Of a DNA stretch of 12,339 bases, positions 6,187-12,339 are shown piece after piece. A program made the translations under genes and the position numbers. The notes beneath the pieces are model-generated. The model did no database searches. It worked only from the letters and a program-made list of their open reading frames with translations, and had not been told where the DNA came from. Position 1 is the first letter of the stretch. Each line of letters opens with the position of its first letter. The DNA comes from Bacillota bacterium (GTDB lineage: Bacteria > Bacillota > Clostridia > DSM-8532). Location: contig JAEYPI010000213.1 of NCBI GenBank assembly GCA_023410885.1, positions 1 to 12,339 of the forward strand, in the 5' to 3' direction.

Positions 6187-6813
6187 ATGGCTAGATATAC
6201 AGATGCATCTTGCAAGCTCTGCCGAAGAGAAGGGCAGAAACTCTTCTTAAAGGGCGAAAGGTGTTACACAAATAAATGCGCTGTAGGTAGAAGACCTTAT
6301 GCGCCTGGCCAACATGGTGCTCAGAAAAAGAAACTATCTGAATACGGTGTTCAGCTTCGTGAAAAGCAGAAGGCCAAGAGATTCTATGGTCTTTTAGAGA
6401 GCCAGTTTAGAAAATATTTTGAAATCGCAGCAAGCAAAAAGGGTGTTACAGGTGAACTCCTTCTGCAAATGCTTGAAAGCAGACTTGACAACGTTGTCTA
6501 TAGATTGGGATTTGGGACAACACGTGCCGAAGCCCGTCAGCTTGTGAGTCATGGTCATTTCTTGGTTAACGGCAAGAGACTCAATATTCCTTCCTACATT
6601 GTAAAGGTTGGCGATACAATTGACGTCAGCGAGAAGGGCAAAAAGTCTCCACGCTTTAAGGAAATTCTTGATACCACAGGTTCCAAGGTTGTTCCTAAGT
6701 GGCTTGAAGTTGATCAGGAAAATCTTAAGGGTAAGGTTGTTGCATTACCGGCCAGAGAGGATATTGACCTCAATGTTCAGGAGCACCTCATCGTCGAGTT
6801 GTACTCCAAGTAA
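6187..6813 (+). CDS. rpsD: 30S ribosomal protein S4, zinc-binding form
   Basis: S4 is a primary 16S rRNA-binding protein that starts assembly of the 30S body and affects decoding accuracy. In many bacteria it also represses its own mRNA. The product is 208 residues. An N-terminal zinc site is formed by Cys9, Cys12, Cys26 and Cys31, in DASCKLCRREG and ERCYTNKCAVGRRPYAPGQH. The S4 RNA-binding domain (about 97-160) includes RLDNVVYRLGFGTTRAEARQ, LVSHGHFLVNGKRLNIPSYI and VKVGDTI. The C-terminus PAREDIDLNVQEHLIVELYS is typical. GGAGGTG (6171-6177) is the ribosome binding site. The 344-base gap to rpoA holds three hairpin repeats, which is unusual for this operon. Confidence 0.98.
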   Translation: MARYTDASCKLCRREGQKLFLKGERCYTNKCAVGRRPYAPGQHGAQKKKLSEYGVQLREKQKAKRFYGLLESQFRKYFEIAASKKGVTGELLLQMLESRLDNVVYRLGFGTTRAEARQLVSHGHFLVNGKRLNIPSYIVKVGDTIDVSEKGKKSPRFKEILDTTGSKVVPKWLEVDQENLKGKVVALPAREDIDLNVQEHLIVELYSK

Positions 6814-6823
6814 TATTGAAGAG

Positions 6824-7110
6824 GCAATTGAAGCAAAACGAGTATGGGCATGCTAAAACTGTTTTTCAAAAAACAGTTCAGAGCATGCAAGGAAAGCGAG
6901 CTAACCTCATTAAAGCAATTGAAGCAAAACGAGTATGGGCATGCTAAAACTGTTTTTCAAAAAACAGTTCAGAGCATGCAAGGAAAGCGAGCTAATCTTA
7001 CCAAAGTAATTTAAGCAAAGTAAGTATGGGCATGCTAAAACTGTTTTTCAAAAAACAGTTCAGAGCATGCAAGGAAAGCGAACTAATCTTACCAAAGTAA
7101 TTGAAGCAAA
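6824..7110. repeat. Three 91-bp tandem repeats, each with a 41-nt hairpin, between rpsD and rpoA
   Basis: Units are 6824-6914, 6915-7005 and 7006-7096, each exactly 91 bases, with the first bases of a fourth at 7097-7110. A 59-base core (6841-6899 in unit 1, and 91 and 182 bases later) is identical in all three; differences lie only at the unit ends. Each core holds a hairpin (6848-6888, 6939-6979, 7030-7070). GCATGCT pairs with AGCATGC, then after an AA/CAG internal loop AACTGTTTT pairs with AAAACAGTT around TCAA. No T-run follows, so these are not standard terminators. The period is not a multiple of three and no reading frame crosses the array. They fill most of the 344-base gap. The array could modulate mRNA processing or rpoA expression, or be local copies of a dispersed genomic repeat. 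Confidence 0.95.
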
Positions 7111-7157
7111 AAATAAATTTTACCCTCAAATTAAAATAACCCAAGGAGGGTTGACTG

Positions 7158-8105
7158 ATGATCGAAATGGAAAAGCCAAGGATTGAGTGCGTTGAAAGTG
7201 CTGAAAACAATGCCTATGGTAAGTTTGTGATAGAACCTCTGGAAAGAGGCTATGGCATCACTTTAGGAAACTCTTTGAGAAGGATACTTCTTTCCTCACT
7301 ACCCGGTGCCGCTGTTACATCAATCAAGATTGACGGCGTACTACATGAATTCACTACAGTACCCGGTGTTGTGGAAGATGTAACCGAAATAATTTTGAAT
7401 ATTAAAGAGCTGCGTTTAAAGCTTTTTAGCGAGCAATCTAAAACCTTGTATATTGATTACGAGGGAGAAGGCGAAATTAAGGCTTCAGATATCAAAGCAG
7501 ATTCAGATGTTGAAGTTCTAAATCCAGATTTGCATATTGCTACTGTCAACGGCACCAGCAGATTCTTTATGGAAATTAATGTGAATCATGGCCGCGGTTA
7601 TGTTTCGGCAGAGAAGAACAAGCTTCCTAATCAGCCTATTGGCGTTATTCCGGTGGACTCAATTTATACGCCGGTAAAGAAGGTCAATTATGCTGTAGAG
7701 AACACCCGTGTTGGTCAGGTTACCGATTATGACAAGCTGAGTATCGAAGTCTGGACGGACGGTTCCATTGCACCTGATGAGGCCATCAGCCTTGGCGCTA
7801 AGATTTTGAGCGATCATCTCAATCTTTTCATCAACTTGACTGACAGGGCTAAAAACACCGAGGTTCTTGTTGAAAAGGGAGAACCTGCCAGAGACAAGAT
7901 TCTTGAGATGACAATTGAAGAGCTTGATCTTTCAGTTCGTTCCTATAACTGCTTGAAGAGAGCAGGTATTAATACTGTCGAGGATCTCACCAATAAGACA
8001 GAGGACGAAATGATGAAAGTAAGAAATCTCGGCCGTAAATCACTTGAAGAAGTGGTGCAAAAGCTCGAGGCTTTAGGACTTCGGCTTGCTTTGGCAGAAG
8101 ATTAA
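7158..8105 (+). CDS. rpoA: DNA-directed RNA polymerase subunit alpha
   Basis: Alpha dimerises to scaffold the RNA polymerase core, and its C-terminal domain contacts UP elements and activators. The product is 315 residues, normal for Firmicutes. The N-terminal domain (about 1-230) has GKFVIEPLERGYGITLGNSL, RRILLSSLPGAAVTSIKIDG and GVVEDVTEIILNIKEL. A linker near 232-247 leads to the C-terminal domain (about 248-312): IEELDLSVRSYNCLKRAGIN and VRNLGRKSLEEV. Arg261 corresponds to the DNA-contacting Arg265 of E. coli. AAGGAGGG (7143-7150) lies 7 bases before the ATG at 7158; another ATG at 7167 is too far from it. The array of hairpins just upstream may set its level relative to the ribosomal proteins. 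Confidence 0.98.
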   Translation: MIEMEKPRIECVESAENNAYGKFVIEPLERGYGITLGNSLRRILLSSLPGAAVTSIKIDGVLHEFTTVPGVVEDVTEIILNIKELRLKLFSEQSKTLYIDYEGEGEIKASDIKADSDVEVLNPDLHIATVNGTSRFFMEINVNHGRGYVSAEKNKLPNQPIGVIPVDSIYTPVKKVNYAVENTRVGQVTDYDKLSIEVWTDGSIAPDEAISLGAKILSDHLNLFINLTDRAKNTEVLVEKGEPARDKILEMTIEELDLSVRSYNCLKRAGINTVEDLTNKTEDEMMKVRNLGRKSLEEVVQKLEALGLRLALAED

Positions 8106-8129
8106 GAAATTTCAAGGGGAGGAAACAAA

Positions 8130-8657
8130 ATGCCTGCACACAGAAAATTAGGAAGACCTACAGACCAGCGTAAGGCGATGTTAAAGGGTCTGGTAACCTC
8201 TCTGATCCAGTATGGGCGTATAGAAACAACCGAAATGAGAGCAAAGGAAGTTAAGGATATTGCTGAAAAGCTGATTTCTCTTGCTGTTAAGGAATGTGAT
8301 AATTTCACAGCTCCTAAGAATGTGACCATTAGCGCTCCGGTTGTAGATAGTAAGGGTCGCAAGATACTGAAAACCGTGACTTCCAAGAACGGTAATAAGT
8401 ATGAAGTGGTGGAGAGAGAAACAAAAACCGAGTTAAAGACGGTTGATGCTCCTTCACGTCTTGCAGCAAGGCGTCTGATTATGAACTGGGTCTATAGGGT
8501 TAAGGATGAAAAAGGTAATACCATCAGCCTAACCAACAAATTGTTCAGTGATATTGCACCTAAGTACAAGGACAGAAAAGGTGGCTACACCCGTATGTAC
8601 AAGCTTGGTGCAAGAAGAGGCGACGGTGCTGAGGTTGTCGTACTTGAACTGATTTAA
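8130..8657 (+). CDS. rplQ: 50S ribosomal protein L17 with an internal insertion
   Basis: L17 lies near the peptide exit tunnel of the large subunit. The N-terminal part (1-53) reads HRKLGRPTDQRKAMLKGLVT and RIETTEMRAKEVKDIAEKLI. The C-terminal part (about 108-175) has APSRLAARRLIMNWVYRV, NKLFSDIAPKYKDRKGGYTR and KLGARRGDGAEVVVLELI. Together these give a full family core. The product is 175 residues, however, while common L17 proteins are about 113-130. The excess is residues about 54-107, which replace the short KRGDLHARRQ-type turn with a charged, valine- and threonine-rich, probably beta-strand segment (APVVDSKGRKILKTVTSKNG). The frame is unbroken and codon use looks like the neighbours, so this is an expressed insertion rather than an error. 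GGGGAGG (8115-8121) is the ribosome binding site; two terminators follow. Confidence 0.96.
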   Translation: MPAHRKLGRPTDQRKAMLKGLVTSLIQYGRIETTEMRAKEVKDIAEKLISLAVKECDNFTAPKNVTISAPVVDSKGRKILKTVTSKNGNKYEVVERETKTELKTVDAPSRLAARRLIMNWVYRVKDEKGNTISLTNKLFSDIAPKYKDRKGGYTRMYKLGARRGDGAEVVVLELI

Positions 8658-8682
8658 TCAACATTAGTTTAGACATGAGTTT

Positions 8683-8722
8683 AATGGAGAGCGGGTTACC
8701 GTTCTCCATTATTCATATTTTT
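8683..8722 (+). terminator. Intrinsic terminator of the alpha operon
   Basis: AATGGAGAGCGG (8683-8694) pairs with CCGTTCTCCATT (8699-8710), 12 pairs with one G-U, around the tetraloop GTTA. ATTCATATTTTT follows, with the T-run at 8718-8722. It starts 26 bases after the rplQ stop. Confidence 0.85.
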
Positions 8723-8737
8723 GGGTCTAGCCCTGTT

Positions 8738-8768
8738 GTGCGATCCTGATAGATCGCACCCTATTTTT
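8738..8768 (+). terminator. Second, tandem terminator after rplQ
   Basis: GTGCGATC (8738-8745) pairs perfectly with GATCGCAC (8752-8759) around CTGATA, followed by CCTATTTTT. The bases after each T-run are nearly the same: TATTTTTGGGTCT-GCCC occurs at 8716-8733 and 8762-8779 with one difference. The pair would stop readthrough from the alpha operon into the ECF genes. Confidence 0.7.
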
Positions 8769-8983
8769 GGGTCTTGCCCGGTAAATGATCCCAATATAAG
8801 GGAACGGGAATTTATGATTGCTTAAGTAAGCACATGCTTTATAGGTAAGGATATGTTATGGCTGCATATGCAACGTATAACATATAATTTGTGTTTTGGT
8901 TTTGTACACTTTAAGATGATGACGGTTTGGCAGTAAACAATAGCTTAATTGATGCGTGCTCGGATCAGATAGGTAAAAACCAT
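8769..8983 (+). promoter_or_regulatory. Upstream region of the ECF genes with a dyad over a TATAAT
   Basis: A perfect -10 hexamer TATAAT lies at 8883-8888, but the -35 position (GGCTGC near 8860) is poor, so an activator or another promoter may be needed. ATATGTTATG (8851-8860) and TATAACATAT (8876-8885) form a 10-position dyad (one G-U in RNA) that runs into the -10 box. Inside it is the palindrome TGCATATGCA (8863-8872). A smaller dyad TGCTTA-AG-TAAGCA is at 8819-8832. This arrangement suits an operator or an RNA hairpin. I recognise no riboswitch. A TTG at 8927 opens the ecfA frame earlier but lacks a ribosome binding site. Confidence 0.45.
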
Positions 8984-10798
8984 ATGAATGAGATGATTAA
9001 AACAGATCATGTTTATTATGAATATAGAACCCGGACAGAAGAAAATACGGCTGTGAAGGCTGTTAACGATATTTCTATGACCATTAACCAAGGAGAGTTT
9101 GTGGTGATATTGGGCCGAAATGGCTCGGGTAAGTCAACATTGGCTCGCCTTATGAACGGACTTTTAATTCCCAAAGAGGGCACAGTCTTAATCGATGGTC
9201 TCAATACGCACGATGGTGAGCAAATTTGGAATATTCGAAAGAACCTTGGCTTAGTCCTACAAAATCCAGACAACCAAATTGTGGCCACTACAGTGGAAGA
9301 GGATGTGGCCTTCGGGCCTGAAAATTTGGGGGTACCGTCTTCTGAGATAAGAATCAGGGTCAATCATTCTCTGAAACTTGTCGGCATGGAGGCCTATGCA
9401 CAGCATTCTCCCCACATGCTTTCGGGAGGTCAAAAGCAAAGAATTGCCATTGCCGGCATTCTGGCTATGGCACCTAAATGTATTGTTCTGGATGAAGCAA
9501 CCTCCATGTTGGATCCCTCGGGTCGCAAAGAGGTATTGGAGGTTCTGCATACCCTTAATCGAGAAAAATCCATTACCATCATTCTTATCACACACCATAT
9601 GGATGAAGCCGCATCTGCCGATAAGGTCATGGTCATGCAGGAGGGGCGGCTGGTTTTGAAAGGTACCCCAAGGCAAATCTTCAAAAATGTTGAAGCAGTC
9701 CGAGAAGCGGGTCTTGATGTGCCGCAAGTTACGGCACTCGCCCATGCCCTAAGAATACATGGCGTTACCATTAATGAGCTACCTGTTACAATGGACGAAA
9801 TGGTGGAAACTACAAAGACTCTTCTTAATAAAATTGCTCAGAAAAAGGCTTCGGGGACTGACATCCGCAGACCTTCCCTCTCGGTATTTAGTACTCAAAT
9901 GAGAGAAGCGAGCCCTGAAGCTCAACAGCAAAATATTATCACAATAAAAGATCTTAGCCATGTTTACATGCCGGGGACAACCTATCAGCAAAGTGCCCTT
10001 AAAAATATAAACCTCACTGTTCGAAAGGGTGAAATACTGGGGATAATCGGTCATACCGGTTCGGGTAAATCCACACTTGTTCAGCACTTAAATGGTATTC
10101 TTAAGCCTACTACCGGTACTCTTGTGATTGATGGTTTGGAAGCCACTGGTAAGGCCTTAAAAGAATTGCGCAAAAAAGTGGGCTTGATCTTCCAATATCC
10201 AGAGCATCAACTTTTTGAAGAAACTGTTTATAAGGATATTACCTTTGGACTTCTAAAAATGGGGTTATCACAGGAGGAGATCAAGACGCGTGTATTTCAC
10301 GTGATTGATTTATTGGGTATCTCCCCCGAGCTTCTCGAAAAATCACCTTTTGAGCTTTCAGGTGGTCAAAAGCGGCGGGTGGCAATCGCCGGCGTGCTTG
10401 CGATGGAGCCTCACGTATTGATTCTGGATGAGCCTACGGCCGGCCTGGATCCTAAAGGCAGTACCGAAGTCTTTAAGATTCTCTCAAAGCTCAATCAAGA
10501 TGAGGGAACGACTAACATAATAATTTCTCATAATATGGAGGATATTGCGGCCTTTTGCCATCGTGTTGCAGTCATGCATAAAGGAGAAATGGTGCTATGT
10601 GACACAGCACGGGAGATATTTTCTAAGGACGAAGCGCTCAAGCAATATGGCTTGGATATTCCCAAAATAACCGCGCTCTTTAAGCAACTGATTGTGGAAG
10701 GATATGACCTTCCTTCACCTGTACTAACGGTTAAAGAGGGGACAGGGATTCTAGTGGACTCCTTTACCAAGGCTATAGGAGGTGGTGCTTGTGATTAG
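8984..10798 (+). CDS. Fused energy-coupling factor ATPase (EcfA1-EcfA2 in one chain)
   Basis: This is the cytoplasmic ATPase of an ECF-type vitamin/metal importer, normally two separate proteins EcfA1 and EcfA2. From ATG 8984 it has 604 residues and two complete ABC domains. Domain 1 (about 5-275): Walker A GRNGSGKST (44-52), Q-loop LQNPDNQ (92-98), signature LSGGQKQR (146-153), Walker B CIVLDEATS with Glu171, switch His204. Domain 2 (about 317-600): Walker A GHTGSGKST (356-364), FQYPEHQ, LSGGQKRR (458-465), LILDEPTAGLDP with Glu483, His516. All catalytic residues are present in both. A polar linker (about 291-316) joins them without a stop; an internal ATG at 9899 has no ribosome binding site. 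The start is uncertain: ATG 8984 has a weak AGGT upstream, while TTG 8927 would add 19 residues. It overlaps ecfT by 8 bases. Confidence 0.9.
   Translation: MNEMIKTDHVYYEYRTRTEENTAVKAVNDISMTINQGEFVVILGRNGSGKSTLARLMNGLLIPKEGTVLIDGLNTHDGEQIWNIRKNLGLVLQNPDNQIVATTVEEDVAFGPENLGVPSSEIRIRVNHSLKLVGMEAYAQHSPHMLSGGQKQRIAIAGILAMAPKCIVLDEATSMLDPSGRKEVLEVLHTLNREKSITIILITHHMDEAASADKVMVMQEGRLVLKGTPRQIFKNVEAVREAGLDVPQVTALAHALRIHGVTINELPVTMDEMVETTKTLLNKIAQKKASGTDIRRPSLSVFSTQMREASPEAQQQNIITIKDLSHVYMPGTTYQQSALKNINLTVRKGEILGIIGHTGSGKSTLVQHLNGILKPTTGTLVIDGLEATGKALKELRKKVGLIFQYPEHQLFEETVYKDITFGLLKMGLSQEEIKTRVFHVIDLLGISPELLEKSPFELSGGQKRRVAIAGVLAMEPHVLILDEPTAGLDPKGSTEVFKILSKLNQDEGTTNIIISHNMEDIAAFCHRVAVMHKGEMVLCDTAREIFSKDEALKQYGLDIPKITALFKQLIVEGYDLPSPVLTVKEGTGILVDSFTKAIGGGACD
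10777..10783 (+). promoter_or_regulatory. Ribosome binding site of ecfT (decides its start)
   Basis: AGGAGGT lies inside the end of the ATPase gene, 7 bases before GTG 10791. The earlier in-frame GTG codons at 10782 and 10785 overlap or touch the site and are too close to be used. Confidence 0.8.
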
Positions 10799-11597
10799 TA
10801 ATATTACGCTTGGACAATATATTCCCGGCTCATCCGTGCTCCATCGACTTGATCCCCGGACCAAGATTTTATGGACTGTACTGCTCATGGTGGCAGTTTT
10901 TATGATTGAAACCTGGCAGGAATATGTCATGATGGGAGCGCTGACCTTGATATTGCTCGTCATTAGCAATGTCCCTCTTAAGCAATCCTTGAAGGGTATT
11001 AAGCCGCTTCTGCTCATACTGCTTATTACTGCTATTTTCAACATTTTTTTTATTGATGGAAGGACGCTTTTTGCGATTGGCTCTATCCGGGTGACCTATG
11101 AAGGGCTAATCGCCGCCGCCAAGCTGTTTTTTAGACTGGTCATGTTAATTATTACCGCATCTTTAATGACCCTTACAACGACGCCTATGGCTATGACTGA
11201 CGGCATTGAAAAGCTCTTAAAGCCCTTTGAGAAAATTGGAGTTCCCTCTCATGAGATCGCCATGATGATGTCCATTGCTTTGCGGTTCATTCCGACGCTT
11301 TTGGAGGAAACCGAGCGTATCATGAAGGCGCAAGCCTCAAGAGGAGCGGATTTTGATACTGGGAGCATTTTTTCCAGGGTAAAAAGCTTTATTCCGGTGC
11401 TCGTACCTTTGTTTGTCAGCGCCTTTAAAAGGGCTGATGAGCTGGCCGAGGCCATGGAATCCCGATGTTATCGGGGAGGTAAGGGAAGAACCAGGTTAAA
11501 AACAATCAGGTTCTCTAATTTGGATCTAGTCATTAGTCTGGCAGGTCTTCTCATGCTGGGTTTGATATTTGGTGTTCGCTTTATTAGTGGGGCTTAA
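10791..11597 (+). CDS. ecfT: ECF transporter transmembrane component EcfT
   Basis: EcfT is the membrane scaffold that connects the ATPase pair to exchangeable substrate-binding S-components. From GTG 10791 the product is 268 residues, typical length. It begins ISNITLGQYIPGSSVLHRLD followed by PRTKIL, the standard opening. Several hydrophobic segments follow, for example at about 27-40, 49-60, 72-89, 114-130 and a final one at about 245-262. The two coupling-helix motifs that touch the ATPases are present: Ala-Ser-Arg-Gly at 182-185 (KAQASRGADF) and Glu-Ser-Arg at 223-225 (LAEAMESRCYRGG). The start overlaps the last 8 bases of the ATPase gene, so the two are translationally coupled. No S-component is in the window, as expected for a shared group II module. 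Confidence 0.96.
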   Translation: MISNITLGQYIPGSSVLHRLDPRTKILWTVLLMVAVFMIETWQEYVMMGALTLILLVISNVPLKQSLKGIKPLLLILLITAIFNIFFIDGRTLFAIGSIRVTYEGLIAAAKLFFRLVMLIITASLMTLTTTPMAMTDGIEKLLKPFEKIGVPSHEIAMMMSIALRFIPTLLEETERIMKAQASRGADFDTGSIFSRVKSFIPVLVPLFVSAFKRADELAEAMESRCYRGGKGRTRLKTIRFSNLDLVISLAGLLMLGLIFGVRFISGA

Positions 11598-11700
11598 AAA
11601 CCGATTTAGGACCTTGCTGGGGTCTTTAATGGCGTTATCAAGGGTTAGTGTACATTATAAGAAACAGTTTACGATACATTTATTAGAAAGCAGGGATAAT

Positions 11701-12339
11701 ATGAGCAATTATGTATTTGAGCTACATATGCACACAGAAGAAGTGAGTTCATGCGGATTAATTTCAGCAAGGGAAGGCATAAGGCTCTACCACGAATTAG
11801 GCTATCATGGTGTTTGCATAACAGATCACTTTATCACAGGTTTCTTCGAAGGACTTGCGTGCAGGAGTTGGAAAGAGAAGATTGATTCCTTCTTAGAGGG
11901 TTATCACGAGGCCAAGGATGAGGGAGAAAAATTGGGTCTATCGGTCATACTTGGTATGGAGTATTGTATGCCTAAAAATCGTGATGAAATTCTGGTTTAC
12001 GGCTTTGATGAAGCTTTTCTATATGACCATGAGGACCTTCATCTTTCTGAGGAAGAAGATTTAAGGGTCCTTTCAAAGGAACATAATCTTCTGTTTATCC
12101 AAGCCCATCCTTTTCGGAAGATGATATCTAAAACCTATGACAATCTTGTGGAAGGTTATGAGGCTTTTAATGGGAACTTCCGCCATGACTCCCAAAATGC
12201 CCGCGCTGAACAGCACGCTAAGGATATGGGTGGTATCAGAATTTCCGGTTCGGATTTTCATCAGCTTGAAGATGCGGGCAATGGTGGTGTTTACCTACCG
12301 TGTCTGCCTGCGGATTCATTTGAGCTTGCGCGAATTTTA
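11701..12339 (+). CDS. PHP-domain metal-dependent hydrolase (3' end outside window)
   Basis: The first 213 residues are seen, open to the last base. PHP proteins use a cluster of two or three metals to cleave phosphoesters; members include histidinol phosphatase, 5'-3' exonuclease/AMP phosphatase and polymerase-associated domains. The metal motifs are in order: His9-x-His11 in FELHMHTEEVSSCG, Asp42-His43 in CITDHFI, Glu87 in ILGMEYCMP, His136 in LFIQAHPFR, and Asp185-x-His187 in ISGSDFHQ. The SSCG-x-x-S-x-x-E region matches short stand-alone PHP proteins. The exact substrate cannot be told. No signal peptide is seen. AGGG (11692-11695) upstream is a weak ribosome binding site. In many Firmicutes truA follows ecfT; here a 103-base gap and this gene do instead, perhaps as a separate unit. 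Confidence 0.88.
   Translation, partial: MSNYVFELHMHTEEVSSCGLISAREGIRLYHELGYHGVCITDHFITGFFEGLACRSWKEKIDSFLEGYHEAKDEGEKLGLSVILGMEYCMPKNRDEILVYGFDEAFLYDHEDLHLSEEEDLRVLSKEHNLLFIQAHPFRKMISKTYDNLVEGYEAFNGNFRHDSQNARAEQHAKDMGGIRISGSDFHQLEDAGNGGVYLPCLPADSFELARIL

Noticed and set aside
6828..6947. A 39-codon frame from TTG 6828 through the first repeat
   Set aside because: It has no ribosome binding site, is not maintained in the other copies because the 91-base period shifts frame, and matches no family I know.
6824..7110. The repeats as a CRISPR array
   Set aside because: The whole 91-base unit repeats with no variable spacers; there are only three copies, and each holds a long hairpin, unlike 25-40-base CRISPR repeats.
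8777..8808. Nested CCCG/CGGG and TCCC/GGGA pairing as a riboswitch
   Set aside because: Stems of four pairs only, and no conserved core of a known vitamin riboswitch could be recognised.
9257..9745. A 162-codon open frame on the minus strand
   Set aside because: It lies wholly opposite the first ABC domain of the ATPase, whose motifs are all intact; it is a shadow with no recognisable domain.
11602..11630. A terminator after ecfT (AGGACC with GGTCTT)
   Set aside because: Only six pairs with a G-U, followed by TAATGG and no T-run.

Overview
The window is a ribosomal-protein and translation-gene region from a low-to-moderate G+C Firmicute, most likely a member of the Clostridia. The evidence is the gene order (end of the spc operon, then adk, map, a KOW/L14e-like gene, infA, rpmJ, the alpha operon and an ECF transporter module), strong AGGAGG-type ribosome binding sites on nearly every gene, and zinc-binding (cysteine-containing) forms of S4, L36 and adenylate kinase. 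All genes lie on the + strand. I do not assign a species.

Layout. 2-2714 is the distal spc operon: end of rplR, rpsE, rpmD, rplO and secY, tightly spaced. A terminator-like hairpin and a second inverted repeat (2737-2813) separate secY from adk-map (2843-4268). A sigma-A-like promoter and small hairpins (4293-4407) precede a KOW-domain RNA-binding protein, infA and rpmJ (4447-5109). A 272-base structured gap (5110-5381) precedes the alpha operon: rpsM, rpsK, rpsD, rpoA and rplQ (5382-8657). Inside that operon, between rpsD and rpoA, lie three 91-bp tandem repeats, each with the same 41-nt hairpin. Two hairpin terminators (8683-8768) end the operon. A gap with a dyad overlapping a perfect TATAAT precedes a fused two-domain EcfA ATPase and EcfT (8984-11597). 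The window ends inside a PHP-domain hydrolase gene (11701 onward).

How the genes work together. Most products build the ribosome (S4, S5, S11, S13, L15, L17, L18, L30, L36), start translation (IF-1), process nascent chains (methionine aminopeptidase), insert or export them (SecY), supply nucleotides (adenylate kinase) or transcribe (RNA polymerase alpha). The ECF module powers vitamin or metal uptake with S-components encoded elsewhere.

Most of this is conserved housekeeping DNA, and I see no clear new defence or mobile system. The least ordinary items are the 91-bp hairpin repeats upstream of rpoA, a roughly 50-residue insertion in L17, the single-chain EcfA1-EcfA2 fusion, the structured leader of the alpha operon, and a shortened CxC zinc knuckle in adenylate kinase. 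Six genes use TTG or GTG starts.
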